From contig JANSLP010000047.1 of assembly GCA_029298735.1 (NCBI GenBank), positions 1 to 64,000 on the forward strand: a DNA stretch of 64,000 nt. Direction: 5' to 3'. Made by a program: the position numbers and the translations under genes. The number at the start of each line of letters is the position of its first letter. Position 1 is the first letter of the stretch. Positions 37,001 through 49,300 of this stretch are shown one piece after another. The DNA comes from Ophiostoma sp. CBS 140.51 (lineage: Eukaryota > Ascomycota > Sordariomycetes > Ophiostomatales > Ophiostomataceae). The notes under the pieces were generated by a model. It was not told where the DNA came from and did not search any database. It saw only the letters and a list, made by a program, of their open reading frames with translations.

Positions 37001-37762
37001 GACGAAGCACAACGGCACAGACACAATGTACAAACACAAACACAAAGCATGCCAACAGTACCCGCATATGGTCGCCGACCCAGGACCCCGGCCAGCCTGC
37101 ATTTTGGCGTCGCAAAAAAACAGAGACACTGAAAATTAATAGATAAAGCGGTTGGGCGACATACAGCCTCAGGTCAGGATACCATACTGTGCTTCGGTCT
37201 CACAGTAGGCAAGACAAATAAAAAAAAGACACAATGTTAGAAAAAAATCGATTGGTGTCCACGGCTACCAGCCGGTCACTATGTTGCTTTCTCTCGGTCG
37301 GCCGGGTCGGCATCTAAAAAAAGAGTGATGAAGACACCAGGGGACGGCTTGAGTCGTCTTTCACGCACTGGCATATTACCAACAGACACGCCATGCCACG
37401 GGATTGCGTCACTGGACACATTCGTCTGTGTGGTTAATATTTACGATGCGAGGTCGAAAAGAGAGATAAAAAAATACTTTAAGGTGCGAAGAGCGATGCG
37501 AAAGCGAGGATGCAAGTCTCCGGTGAAGTCGAATCACTGCAGCCCAAGAACCAGAAGAAATCTATCACAAATGAAGGGTCTTTTTCTGCCAAGCAAAACC
37601 GTATTATGAGTACGCCTCCTCTCTGGGGTCATAGCTCTCGAATATCTATAAATTCAAGAAGAAAACAAACCCGCCATCTATGATGCCTCATTTTGCGACG
37701 TCATCATTGCCTGTTTAGAGAAGTGCTGACTCTTATTTCAGTGCACCATTCCCCAGAAGGTT
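34063..37762. other. Gene-free DNA with CT-rich tracts
   Basis: No supportable gene. Short frames on the minus strand at 34217-34459 and 34749-34991 could be exons of a gene with the frame at 33532-34062, but no family motif supports this. From about 35440 to 36170 the plus strand is CT-rich, with a T-run near 35840-35856, and looks like a fungal promoter, yet no coding region follows. Confidence 0.45.
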
Positions 37763-38371
37763 TTATTGTTCAACTTCGTGTCCCGTTGGTTTTGTTTCTC
37801 CTGTTGGGCGTGGCCGAAGTCGTAGCCGCTTCCGCTTCCGCCAACGACCCTTCCTTCCCCGCATACTGTCTCTACTAATATTTGTTTCCTTGTCTGCTTT
37901 GCGTGATGTTTTAATTGTGGGATGCGTGTTGCGTAGGGCCACGCGGACATTTAGATTGCAAAAGGGGAGAACCTCAAAGTGAACTTGATAATGGGGGTAG
38001 ATGATAGAAGACACAGCGATAGAGTGACCCAGGGTCCATCCATGTCCCTGAGGAGACAATAAAAAGGCGCCCAAAACGGGAAAATCCTCCGGCCTGCCGT
38101 CTGTAATACTCGTCGTGAAGGGTGCCGTTGGAAGAAAATACCGTGTGAATAACAATATCGCTATGCATATGACTAAATACACAATACATCCCGCCCACAA
38201 AAGGGTCCCTATGACGACATGTTGTCTTTCGGGCCGCATCATTCCAAATTGGAATTCTCTTTCATCGCGTGCAATATTGTCGGCTGCACGCGAAGTAAAC
38301 GAATGTAGGAGGACAAAACTATGGAAAAGGCTACTGAATAAGATTGGAAAGAAAGAAACGCGCAAGCTCAT
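37763..38371 (-). CDS. Orphan ORF, 202 codons, doubtful
   Basis: A single open frame with a true ATG. The N-terminus is hydrophobic (VSFFPILFSSLFHSFVLL), a membrane segment follows at about 55-80 (LLWAGCIVYLVICIAILLF), and the tail is strongly basic (RGRKGRWRKRKRLRLRPRP). I recognise no family. The third codon positions are AT-rich, unlike the safe genes of this window, and there is no neighbouring partner. It could be a lineage-specific gene or chance. Confidence 0.2.
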   Translation of the reverse strand: MSLRVSFFPILFSSLFHSFVLLHSFTSRAADNIARDEREFQFGMMRPERQHVVIGTLLWAGCIVYLVICIAILLFTRYFLPTAPFTTSITDGRPEDFPVLGAFLLSPQGHGWTLGHSIAVSSIIYPHYQVHFEVLPFCNLNVRVALRNTHPTIKTSRKADKETNISRDSMRGRKGRWRKRKRLRLRPRPTGETKPTGHEVEQ

Positions 38372-41300
38372 AATTTTTTATTCATTTGCAAAAGGGAGCC
38401 TTGTTCACCCATGTTTGCTTTTTATGCAACCCTCAACTTCAATTCACTCATGTCACCATTTTGACAAAGGAGACAATTTGTCTGCCTTCAAAGCAATAGT
38501 CCCTCCTCATTTAAGTTTTTGACTATTTGCTTTCTCACTTATGCGCGTCTGTTGGCTCTCGGGCCATTATGTGCAGCACGTCTATTTCGAACAGCTCATC
38601 TACCCATCCTGGGTTTCTGGGTAAATCAGTGCAGAGTCGTTGGCCGAAACGGCACCTTTACATATAGCAGCGATCGGCAACTTCGGCAAAATAAGGGAAC
38701 GGACATTAGGAACAATCCGCCTCAGATGTAGTGATTGCAATGTATGTGAGAAGAGCTTGTAGATCACGGAATTGGGAGAGTCAAATCGAGGAAAGTTAAT
38801 AATAATGGTGAAGGAAAAGGAGGTGAAAACAAGCTTTTTGGCGATACTACTTACGGTTGTAGTGTCGGCGTAATTTTACACTGAGCCTCTAAAAATAAGG
38901 TGAAGAACCATTGGTCTTTGAGCGAGACTCTGACAAAAATATCACATGCCGTGGTTAATGAATAGGTGGCTGTGCCCATTAAAATGCAATCCGGCTCAGC
39001 GCTGATTTGGGAACGGCAATGTATGTCGTCAAGGCAGTGGTGAATTTAGATGAGGGAAAAAAAAAGAAATGTGTGGGAAGCGAAGAAAGAAAACTGCGCT
39101 CAAAATTGGATCCAGATCGACACAGAAATCACGACATTGTGCAGGAAGCTCGAAGAAGGAATGGAGGGGATACGAATTGTGGTAAGTGAGCAGGTGAGAT
39201 GGTGAGCAGTGAGACAGTGACAGAAATGAAACGGCTGTGGAGCGCAAAAAAAGAAGAAGAAGGAAGCAGGCGAGAAGCTGGCTTTGCTGTTTCTGCGAGT
39301 CATTCTTTGTGAGATGCACACAGTCTAGAAGGTGTACTAGACGGCGAGCTGTCCCTTCATTTTTGGTCATAGACAAAAACGGACAGCCAACGAACGTCAT
39401 TGAATGATTGTAAGATGACTGAAAATATAGCGAGCTGTGATTATAAGACCAGTTCAGCAAATTGCAAGAAGTCGCACCTGTCTTCCGATGAACATCATCT
39501 TTCATCTTCGTTATCGATTACGAGCTTGGTTTCGCCTCGTGATCACTCCTCTTTTTAAACAGTCTCCATGGCTACGTCTGTTTTCTTTTTATGGACTTCT
39601 CTCCTTGCCTGCAAATACTTACCATCGGGGCATTTTCCTCGGTCTCTTCCGGGAGGAAACCGGACGTCTAAGCGTAACGCCCACCCTATCCAGCCAGGGT
39701 CTTCTTTTGGGTCTTCCAATCGGATTCCGGCCTCCTTCAAGAAAGGTTAGGGGATACCGAAATAGAAAGAACGTCTTTTTCTCATAACAACGGCGCCTGT
39801 GCCTCAAACATGCTGCAGGTTCACGGAGTGACCTTTTTTTTGCACTTTGTATTCTCGTCGAATAGGGCGTGTTTGCGGAAAAATGCTGGCTTTGTATAGC
39901 CAGTACGGGCCCTGTAAGCTGAAAAAACATGGCAAGCCACGTTCACAGCCATGCAGAAAAGCAAAACAATCCGAGGGCTGAGATTGCAAAATAAAACCCA
40001 TGAGAAAACGCACATTTGGTTCCCTCGGGACCGATAGTCTGCAGGTAGCTCAGATAGTGCAGGTATGTGAGAGACCGACCAACAGTTGGGCAAATCATGT
40101 AAGAAAATGCAGCATGGGAAAAAAGCACAGATGGACAGAAAGAAACGGGAAAGGCCCAGACAAAAGCTGCACGTAAAGGGCGTAGAGCACTGTAAGAGTT
40201 TGTGTCTTGCCTATTGTGCACCCACGCCTGTGTATCCCCAGCTCACCAAAATCCATGCAGGACAAAAGGCACCGAAAATCAAAGGCACAACTGGCGAGGA
40301 AGTACAAAAGCACAAACTCATAGAAAGATCCTTCGAGAGACTCGCCTTGAGAAGGATCCCTGAATTATTTGGTCATATATAATCTTCTGTTGAACGAGAG
40401 ATAAAAGAAGACGGATATACATGCAAATGGAGGTGGAGGCGGATATGGATCTTTGCCATGCTGTTTGCCATGATGCTTCAAACAATAAAGGAAATGCCAT
40501 GTCGAGTACAAACGAAATTAAGAGAAAGCCACTGTCTTTACAGCCAAGTTTCACATTTCCATCTTTCCCACCCAGCCGATTATCCGGCACGAATATTTTC
40601 GTTTTCTTTTGTCTTGCCTTCTCCACCCTATGTTCGTCAAGTGGCCTGTCCAATATTCGCATGCTGGAACAATAGGTCGACAAGCCAACCCCACCAGTGA
40701 CAACAACCACCCAACCACGTATTGTTCTTTCCTGATACCCCATTTAGCCCCCAACATGCCTCTGTTCGTTGGCTTAGCACGTGGCACACTGCACAGGTAC
40801 CGCTTCGCGATAATTCTTTATTGCTTGAGTCGTGAAACAAAACACATATACGGCGATGTCACAAAGATGTACTCCGCAAGGGAGACGAATAATGACGAAA
40901 AAAAGAAGAGGAGAGTAGTAAAGATGGACATAGTAGGCCCTATTGTACGAGATGCGAGAGCATGGGCCAAGAAAAGAACATCTGTGCTGGCACTGCCCGA
41001 GACTTCCGTACGCAAGATCCCAGAAAACTTTTACAGCAGCACAGCATGGTGATTCCGTGCGCAGACTCACTCTCAAATACGATGAGGGATCAGCCAAAAA
41101 GAATCGAAAAGTAGAAATCTTGCAAAACTAGTGGCCAGTGCAATACCCGAGATGTCGTGTTTTCTGTTCCTTTTGCCCAATGTTTCTGCCTGGCCGGAAC
41201 ACAGCTACGAGAATTAAATGCCAAGAATTGAGTGAAAAAAGTGAGAAGCCAATGTCTTGAGCGAAGCATGCTCAAGATAAATAAATAAAAAGGTTCAATC

Positions 41301-43185
41301 CGCAAAGGCTGAACCTGCGGTCAGCTTAGTGACCTCGGGGCTTGTGTCTCCCGTTTTTTTTCCTGGCCGTTAACCTCACCCGTCACCGTGCCTGACCTGG
41401 CATCTGCGTGTTCCGTGGACACTGAACGAACGAGAACACATGCGCAGCATCCCGAAACGCGCAAAACACGTCCCCCAGCCGCTTCCGCTGTCGCCATCCC
41501 ACATCTTAATTCCCACACCCAGCTCCTGGCTTACAAAGGACTTATTCAATCGCCCGTACGATATACGCCACAAGCCTCTGTTAATTCATCGTCCGTGGCC
41601 CCTAACCCATGTAAAATTTACTGCAGTTGGATACGCAATAAGAAGGAAATAGAAATCAGTATCCTGGCAAGAGAAAAATGCAAGGAGAAGAAAATAAAAC
41701 AGTTCACCGGTGAAGCTGTCACACAACGCGTCCAGCCCAGGACATGGCGGTCAGGCCCTATTTGACAGCCAAAAATCCTCATCCTACCTTTCTTCCCTGA
41801 CTCTTTGGCTTCCTGTCTCGGTAGAACTTGTAGCTGACAGACCCTTGATCCTTGTCGACACCGCCATGATCAAAGAAAATAAGACGTGTGTAAATATTGT
41901 ACAAGGTTGCACTACGTCCGTCTCTAAGGCCATTCTCTCCCCAGCGCAAACAAGAAGAAACCCGTAAATGGAGTAAGTACGACCCCTGTCTTCTGCTTGT
42001 GCGTCTTGAAATTTCGTATTAGGAGGTGGCCAATAATCGAATCTCTCATGGTAATACAGGTAGGAAAAGAAAACAGTACAAATAAACATTCCGAGAAGCG
42101 AGCCATCTCTTTCTGTAAGCATCTAGAATACATCCCCCTATATAGTGGTATGTTGGATCCCGCTCCTACTACTTGAAGTTTACTACATATTTTACAGCCT
42201 CGTAAGAAACTGTAAGCTCGTTATTCTCAGTAAACGCGAAAGAGAAGTCTCCTACACCAAGGTGGCGGTGAAAGAAACTGAAGATTAGAGTTCGCATTGG
42301 AATGAACCAAAATAAGCACCCAATAACCGCACAGTCTTGAATTTGTCGCCATTCACTGACAAGACATTCCCATATTGGATAGAAGGAGACAATACGAGAC
42401 ACAATTTGGTCCTACCTTTATATTGCAGAACCTTGTTTAGAAGATTTTAGTCAGATCCCCTTTTTTCTTCTTTTCCACTGCCAGCGAAGAACATTTGTCC
42501 TGTTACAAGATTAAGCCACAGGCACACAGAGACGAGACCTACAGAGCTAGCATCAAGGCTCGATACACATACAAGAACGCCCCTGACTTGCTCCCACCAA
42601 TATAAGATTGACAGAACAGCAGGAGCAGAGCAGAGAGGGGACCTCTAGTCACTCATTCTCGAGTATCCGCTCTCTTCATGCCCCTCACCCCTCCAAGATG
42701 CAGCTGGCCGAGACGTGCAGACCGATTTCGCTTTTGTGGCGCCGTGGCGCCGTGGGTGCTAGCTGTTCCTCTTTTGATTCTGTATGATTCGCTCTCGCTA
42801 ACCAATATTGACTATCTTCGTAAGAGCGCCTATTTATTTGATGTTCTTTTCTTTAGCTTTACCGACGATCTAGCATTAAGCACATTATATACCTGTTCTC
42901 AGGGTCCCAACACCGGTTTGAGCCATGTTTGACTGGGCTGTTGACACATGTCTTCCTTCTACAATTTTTTCTACTTCTTAATAAGTGAACCTCAAGGTTA
43001 CATCTGGAGAAGCAGAGGCTGTGAAATCCTGCAAGACCACCCAAGGCTACTTGTTGTATTTTCTCCAGAAAATAACTCGAGAACCAAGGCTTCACAGCCA
43101 GTGGTTGACATCCACTCTCATACATATCCTCGCCTGCATCCCATCGCTACGTTTTGTCTTTCTGTATCTACCCATATTTATGCAC
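38372..43185. other. Gene-free DNA, becoming AT-rich
   Basis: No supportable gene. A short inverted repeat at 40327-40358 (GATCCTTC ... GAAGGATC) is the only structure noticed. Open frames are short and overlap on both strands. Confidence 0.5.
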
Positions 43186-43242
43186 AATGATTGCCGGGGA
43201 GACCCGGCGATCGTTCGCATCTGGTTCGGCAGCAAGCCGAGA
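43186..43242. other. Two adjacent GC-rich hairpins
   Basis: The first hairpin (43186-43215) pairs 13 bases on each side around the loop GAGA at 43199-43202. Eleven pairs are Watson-Crick and two are G-U type; the six loop-proximal pairs are GCCGGG with CCCGGC. GAGA is a GNRA-type tetraloop, which is stable in RNA. A second, weaker hairpin follows at 43225-43241 (TTCGGC, loop AGCAA, GCCGAG). Both stand in AT-rich, gene-free DNA just left of a minisatellite. No RNA family is recognised. Confidence 0.45.
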
Positions 43243-43270
43243 CTGACAGCAAGACAAGTTAGTTTTCTTG

Positions 43271-43330
43271 GGTCTAGGTTGGGATCTAGGTCGGGGTCTA
43301 GGTCAAGGTCTAGTCCAAGGTCTAGGATGT
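43271..43330. repeat. Minisatellite, five 12-bp units
   Basis: Five head-to-tail units of 12 bases built on GGTCTAGGTCRR, with one to a few changes per unit: units start at 43271, 43283, 43295, 43307 and 43319. The frames across it give repetitive Arg/Ser or Asp/Leu/Pro peptides that have no other support, so it is treated as non-coding. Confidence 0.85.
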
Positions 43331-46300
43331 AAGTCTGATTCCTAGAACTGCGACTCCTTGATATTTGGTCCTCCTGGATTTCCCTTTTTTCTTTCGGAAC
43401 ACTTGACTCTACCGACTGCAACGGTGATCGCGCCAGCAAGCCACAGTGTTTGGGACAGCGGATCTTGCCGAATAGAGGAGAAGATTTCGACGCATACCAT
43501 GAGTGATGCCAGATATAAAAAAAAATTACCAATGCTTTCATTCAAGGTGAAATGTTCTGTTTTCAATTGTCTCTTTCTAATGTTGCTCAACTCGGCGGGT
43601 CATGCCGGAAATGTGAAGTAGATAAATTCTTTGAAGCTCATGACTCCCGTAAGTATCGTTAAAGAAGCAGGGCCGCATGTGAAAATATGTCCTCGAAGAA
43701 TATCTGTGACCCTTTTAAATTGTTCTGGAAGAGGCTTTGTTTTGTTTTTTTACAAATTTTATACCACATATGTGTTTCCTTTCAATAATAAAAAATGATC
43801 CGTCATTTCTCATTACTGTGCTTTGCTCGATCTCGCTCTTTTGCCAACGAGAGGGAATATCCAACCATTTGGATCTGGCGCCGACTGACAGGTAAGCATT
43901 GCCCAATGATGCCACCAAACACGGCATGTTAAGTAATTTAGATGAAATTTCGGTGACCGATACATTATGCCTTTATTTTTCCGCTGCCGTTGTTTGACTC
44001 CTTCACAAACGGCGACTGTCCTGTCGCGGCATTTACTATAATCCCCGTTATCAAACAGTCCAGCCACAATGATAGCGAAAACAAGAATGTCGACATTTAG
44101 TATCAAGTTGAATGTGGCTGGTTCTTTGATTCTGCCACCATGACATCTCGAGACTGAACACAAACAATGGATAAATTGGCTAGTATCCGCGCCTAAAGTC
44201 TGAGCACTTTAGACTAAAAGCACCTTGGGCATGTAATTATCAGTCCGAGAATATTTCTGTGTATTGCATAATAATGCAATCATTCCTACAAGGTCGTTAG
44301 TGAAAAGCGCTCATCCGCAATCGTCGTCACGATGTGTTTACATCAGATTTCGCCGTCACTCTTTCATCTTATCTATCAACTCAATGTGATTTAGAGCCCA
44401 TACTCACATAGCTTGAGCTTGGCATATGGTTCTCCATGATGCCATCAATGTCGAATACGGAATTAAGAAAACTCTTTCTCACAGATTTGTTCTTATCAAA
44501 AGGACTCTGGGAAACATGAAGAGAGCCAGTTGAGGTAAGATGATACGTAGACGTTCAGGAGATCTCTTTGCTTCCACAGAATCGTTCACACGTTTTGCTC
44601 CCCAAGAAGAACAGAACGTACTTTCCTGTTCTTCTCTTTTCATGTTAACTCATCTCATTACTAACAACAGTTCCTGATGGACTTCCCCACGATAAATGGT
44701 AGTGACTCGGGCATAATACTTTGATTGAAGCCATCTTCTCCGACTTCAGTACACCTTCAAAGCACTTTATGTAGGAACTTCAATCTTGTTTGTGGCAGAC
44801 AACCGCACGGGGATGAGATTATGTCCGAGAAATGAGAGGCATGACAGTCAAGCTTTCATCTATGTGGTCGTCTCTGTTTATTCCATTGCTCCCAATTTCT
44901 GAAATAAATATTTTCAATGGCACAACGGTATTTGGATGGCACTTGCCAAGACATTGCCACGTTACAGACGAGCCGCGGGGATTTTTGACGGACATATTGT
45001 ATCCATGTTGATGCCAACATCGGACGGGGGAACAACGGCCAAGTAGCGGCACACAGACTGCAATGGGAGAATAAGAAAGTCTTCTCGAAAACTACTAGAA
45101 AGCATCAACGAGCCTTAAGCTCTTCGTATTGCTTCAGCTACACTTTAAAGGAACTACATTGACCTTGTATGCCTGTCGGATAACTTCTTCCTCTTATTTT
45201 ATTTCAGATTGTTGGTTTCTGTCCGGACAATAGTGCCGCACTTCTCTATCACCATCTAGCTTCGGCACCGAGGCCTTTAGCAATCGTTTGTTTCTTTGTT
45301 TCTTTATTTTCTCGTATATTTGTACTAGTCATATATCAGCTCCTGCCATGAAGCTCAAGCACCTAGATCTGACAATATTCATAGTGGTAAAAACAGTGCT
45401 TAAGAATACAGTTGCTGTGATGTGACCATAAAAGTCCAATGCTTGTCAAGTTGGGAAAACATGTCAATTCCATCATAAATAAAGCCTCATAATATAGCCA
45501 CTCCAACCATAATTTTCAGATCAAAAAGCGTCTAAATTTCGATATACGAGGCATGGTAGTTTTTGATATCTCTTACTGAATTTGGATATCTTCCATGTAC
45601 TGGTCTCCCTACTTTGTCACCCATTCTAAGACTCGGGACCCGTTGATATAGAATGGCCTGGACCCAGTCTCTGTTGTGGCCCAAGATGTCTTTCGGCACC
45701 GAAGAAATATGTACTGGTTCCGAATATGTGCGGTAAAGAGTGAATCCAAAATGAACAGAGACAGTCTCAACCAATAGCCTCGTTATGTGTGCTCAACGCA
45801 GAGCTGCAACCACAGTTCCGGAGAGCAACCAGTCCAAAGTTTACTATCTTTTCAGTCGTATTTGTGTCCAGTCCATGTCCGTTGATTTATCAAGTCGTCA
45901 GAAAACATTAAAACCAAGTCTTTCGTCCTCATTTCATGCTTGATTTGAAGGTACAGAGTTTTATTGCTATCCTTTCATTTTTCTTATTTTTTCATTTCCT
46001 GTTTTCATGCGGGGCCCTTCTTTCTGTTCAGCGCCATCATTTCCACCTTTGCCACTCTTGATGCCGGAAACAACATACAGAAAAGGGTGTGCCTGCCAAG
46101 TCTCCGTATGTCCCGACCTCCGAGAACAAGCACTTGCTCGCGACCGCAATAAATAACGTCCACAACCTTTTCCAAGAAAGCTCTCCGCCGAACCCGAAGC
46201 AACTTCCCAGCAGAAGAGTATAAGAATCTCACTACCATCCTCCATCTGTTCAAAGACTGCAACCCATCACAGATTCTCAGACGCTATCACGATAATGCAT

Positions 46301-49300
46301 CTAACTATCCAACGAATCGACGATCCATATTCAGAATAATATGTGATAGGCCACATCACGATACACAGACACCTGCATATAAACCTTACCGCAACTCACC
46401 ACAACACCTGTCGGAATATCAGCATCAGCTTCTGAGAATCCCCAGCGAGGCTATCGATCTTACTCATGACGACAAGGTGGGATGAAGGATGACAAAATAT
46501 GGTGGGTCTCCTTGGTAAGAGATCGCAAGAGAGCTGTGACATGAGCTCCACATTAGAACAAGGAAAACCAGACAAACGATTTCAACGTTTACGAGATACG
46601 GCTACCGATATTACTCACAACAAAACCGACATTCACTTTACGATAATATAACGAGGGGTTTATATATGCTTACTTCCAACAATCTTCGAAGCGCTCTTTT
46701 TTGACCGAAGAAAAAGGCACCAACATATCGCCTTTTCAAACGAGATCCATTTTATTTTGTTTTATTGGACGGAAATAAGTCATCGATATGCACCGCCGCA
46801 CAGCCACAGCTCTTAGGAATAGCAAACCCGGACTCAAAAGCAGCTTCCACCTCGTCGAGATATCAACATTCAAGGCGCTGCCTTTGAAACCCCCCACTTT
46901 CAGCTCACGGCGCTATCAGTCGACTACACCTGGCAACTACACCTGGCATTGGGTCGTATGCACAAATATACAGCTGCTACGGAATGCTGAGTAACTGTTC
47001 GGATGAAATCAGCCCCCTTTCCATTTGGCAAAGCCGCAGCTAGAGGCACGATGCCGCCTTCTCCCGAAATTTTTTTACATGGCAAAATTACGAGAACGGA
47101 TGTATTTGAGTTTATGTCACTCAAAAAAGTTTGAGATACGGGGCTCAATTCATGAGTCTGATGTGAGTTATGATACCACAGTCATCGAGAAGTCTCGTTG
47201 AATCCTAAAGAAAGTATGGACAACCAATCGAAACACGCGCAGTTTTGTCTTCGGTAATTCTCCAAGGCACTCCATACCCTCCACAACAAGGTGTTGTTCG
47301 ATGGATGGTGAGATCGAGCCAGACGCATATTTGCACCACACTTCATGCACTGTTAGATCTGATCCGATTTCTACCCAATCTTGGTTTCTATGATTAGAGT
47401 TCGAGTAGGGCTCCCAGGGTCGGAACCTTGACGATCCTCCCAGCCTTTTTACTACTCAAACAAATCATTTTTTGTCATCGTTATTTTTGAGCTTTTGAAG
47501 ACCTTATATGTGGCTTTCTTCTCTTTCTAGTTCCCATGAGGCTACAATATTCGCCAAAGCTGGACGATTATGTAGTATGCTCTCTTCCCGGTAACGATGG
47601 CATATCTCAAGTTTTCCCCTTCTTTCCGCTCCTCACATCTTATTTAAAAGATGAAATGAGGCCCTTTATTTCATCTCAATTATTTTTCACTTCGCTTGGG
47701 AAGTTCTAAGTTCTTCCAACAAACGATCAATACTGGTGAAAACCGTGCCCAAAGTTTACGAGTTACCTCGTGGCAGGAAAAAAAAGTGTTTGGAATTCAG
47801 AGCCAAGAACTTGGAAAGGACAAAACATTAAACCGACTCGGCACAGAATATATGCAGGTGTCATGAGATTATCCGAAGCCGGCGGCCCTGAAAGGCAAAG
47901 CACAGTTTGCCCAAACGAGCAAAGTCAAGCTTTCACGGCTTCTCACACTCTCTCATACGATCATTGACTTAATCGGGGAAGCACGACAACAATAATATCC
48001 TCGAAAACAGGGCAAATAACTACAGTTTTTTTTTAAGCTAACCTCTGATCTAGACACTCATTTAGATAACCGTCTTTTGACCATTGCGTAGCCTCAAAAC
48101 AAACCTTGATCACAGCTTAAAATAGTACTCTCCTTCATTGCTTCCGTCACAATCTTCTTCGCTGCAGATTGTCTCTATTTGGATCGGAGTCTTTGTTGCA
48201 CCGCGTTCCCGGAACGACGAGTCTCAATCTTGGCTCTTGTCTTTATTTTCCACATCTTCCGGGTGCACTGTCTGCGGGGAGCTGGCGATGGATAGAGAAG
48301 ATGAGAACACCTAACGATCTTCCAAGACGGCAGCATACTATTTTCTCTTCACAAAGTATCAAAGACGGTATAGATGATAAAAATCCGAAATGAGAGGTAC
48401 GACGGGCTACAGAAAACTGTCTGTAGAGAACAGAAACAATCAAAAGCTTGGCCAAAATTTTCCGGCTAAAGAGATTAAAGTAGACATAAACAATCGCCCA
48501 AGAAAATACGAGGTCAACAAATGTGAGGAAATATATTTCTCATTAGCCTATCTGCTCTAAAGAACATGTTTCCTTTCTCGAAAATCTTCAATCACGCGGT
48601 GATATTTGGGAGCGTAAAATAGATCATTATTTTGAAGGCAAAATGGCTTTCAAACTATCTCTCTGGAACCGTCTCTCTGAAATAGTACAGCTTGATTGCA
48701 ACTATTGGGACATTTTTCATGGGATGGCTTTATCATATGGGAAAATATTCGCATGATTGTTAGACAGAAAAGAGCGTCTGTTTTTAAATAAAACATGATA
48801 GTAAAAAGTGTTTGTGTCGCAAAATAACATTTGAGACACGTGCCGCCACTGGTACAGAAAGTGCCTACGCACGCAGGACACGCACACATATGCACGAACC
48901 TGTACTCAGAACCGATTTTTGGATCTCTCGTTACCCGGTCTGCAAGTATCAATATCGGTATAAAAGAGAATATGAGGGGGGTAGGTTTCTTGTAATGGAT
49001 GGATGTTCATCTCTATTCGCTGTAGAGGTGCGAAAACTATTTGCTTTCATCTACCAGAAAGTGAAGGATGACGCACGTTCATCAATAAAGCAGACTCAAA
49101 TACAGGAGGAAGCAGAACAGAGGAGACTGAAAAAGAATATCCCGGCATCCTGTCCGCTGGCAATATCTAAAAGGGGGCAGAAAGAGGGCGCCAAGTTACT
49201 AAAAGAATAGAGCTTTTCATGTCCCGGAGGAGCGGCGAGGCAGATAGAGAGATATATCTCTGCGGCTGGAGGGAGTAAGAGAATGCAAATAGGTGTGGGA

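Noticed and set aside
41285..41310. GGTTCAATCC, resembling a tRNA B box
   Set aside because: No matching A box or cloverleaf can be folded upstream.
47395..47450. Possible tRNA or 5S-like segment
   Set aside because: No B box with correct spacing and no acceptor stem.
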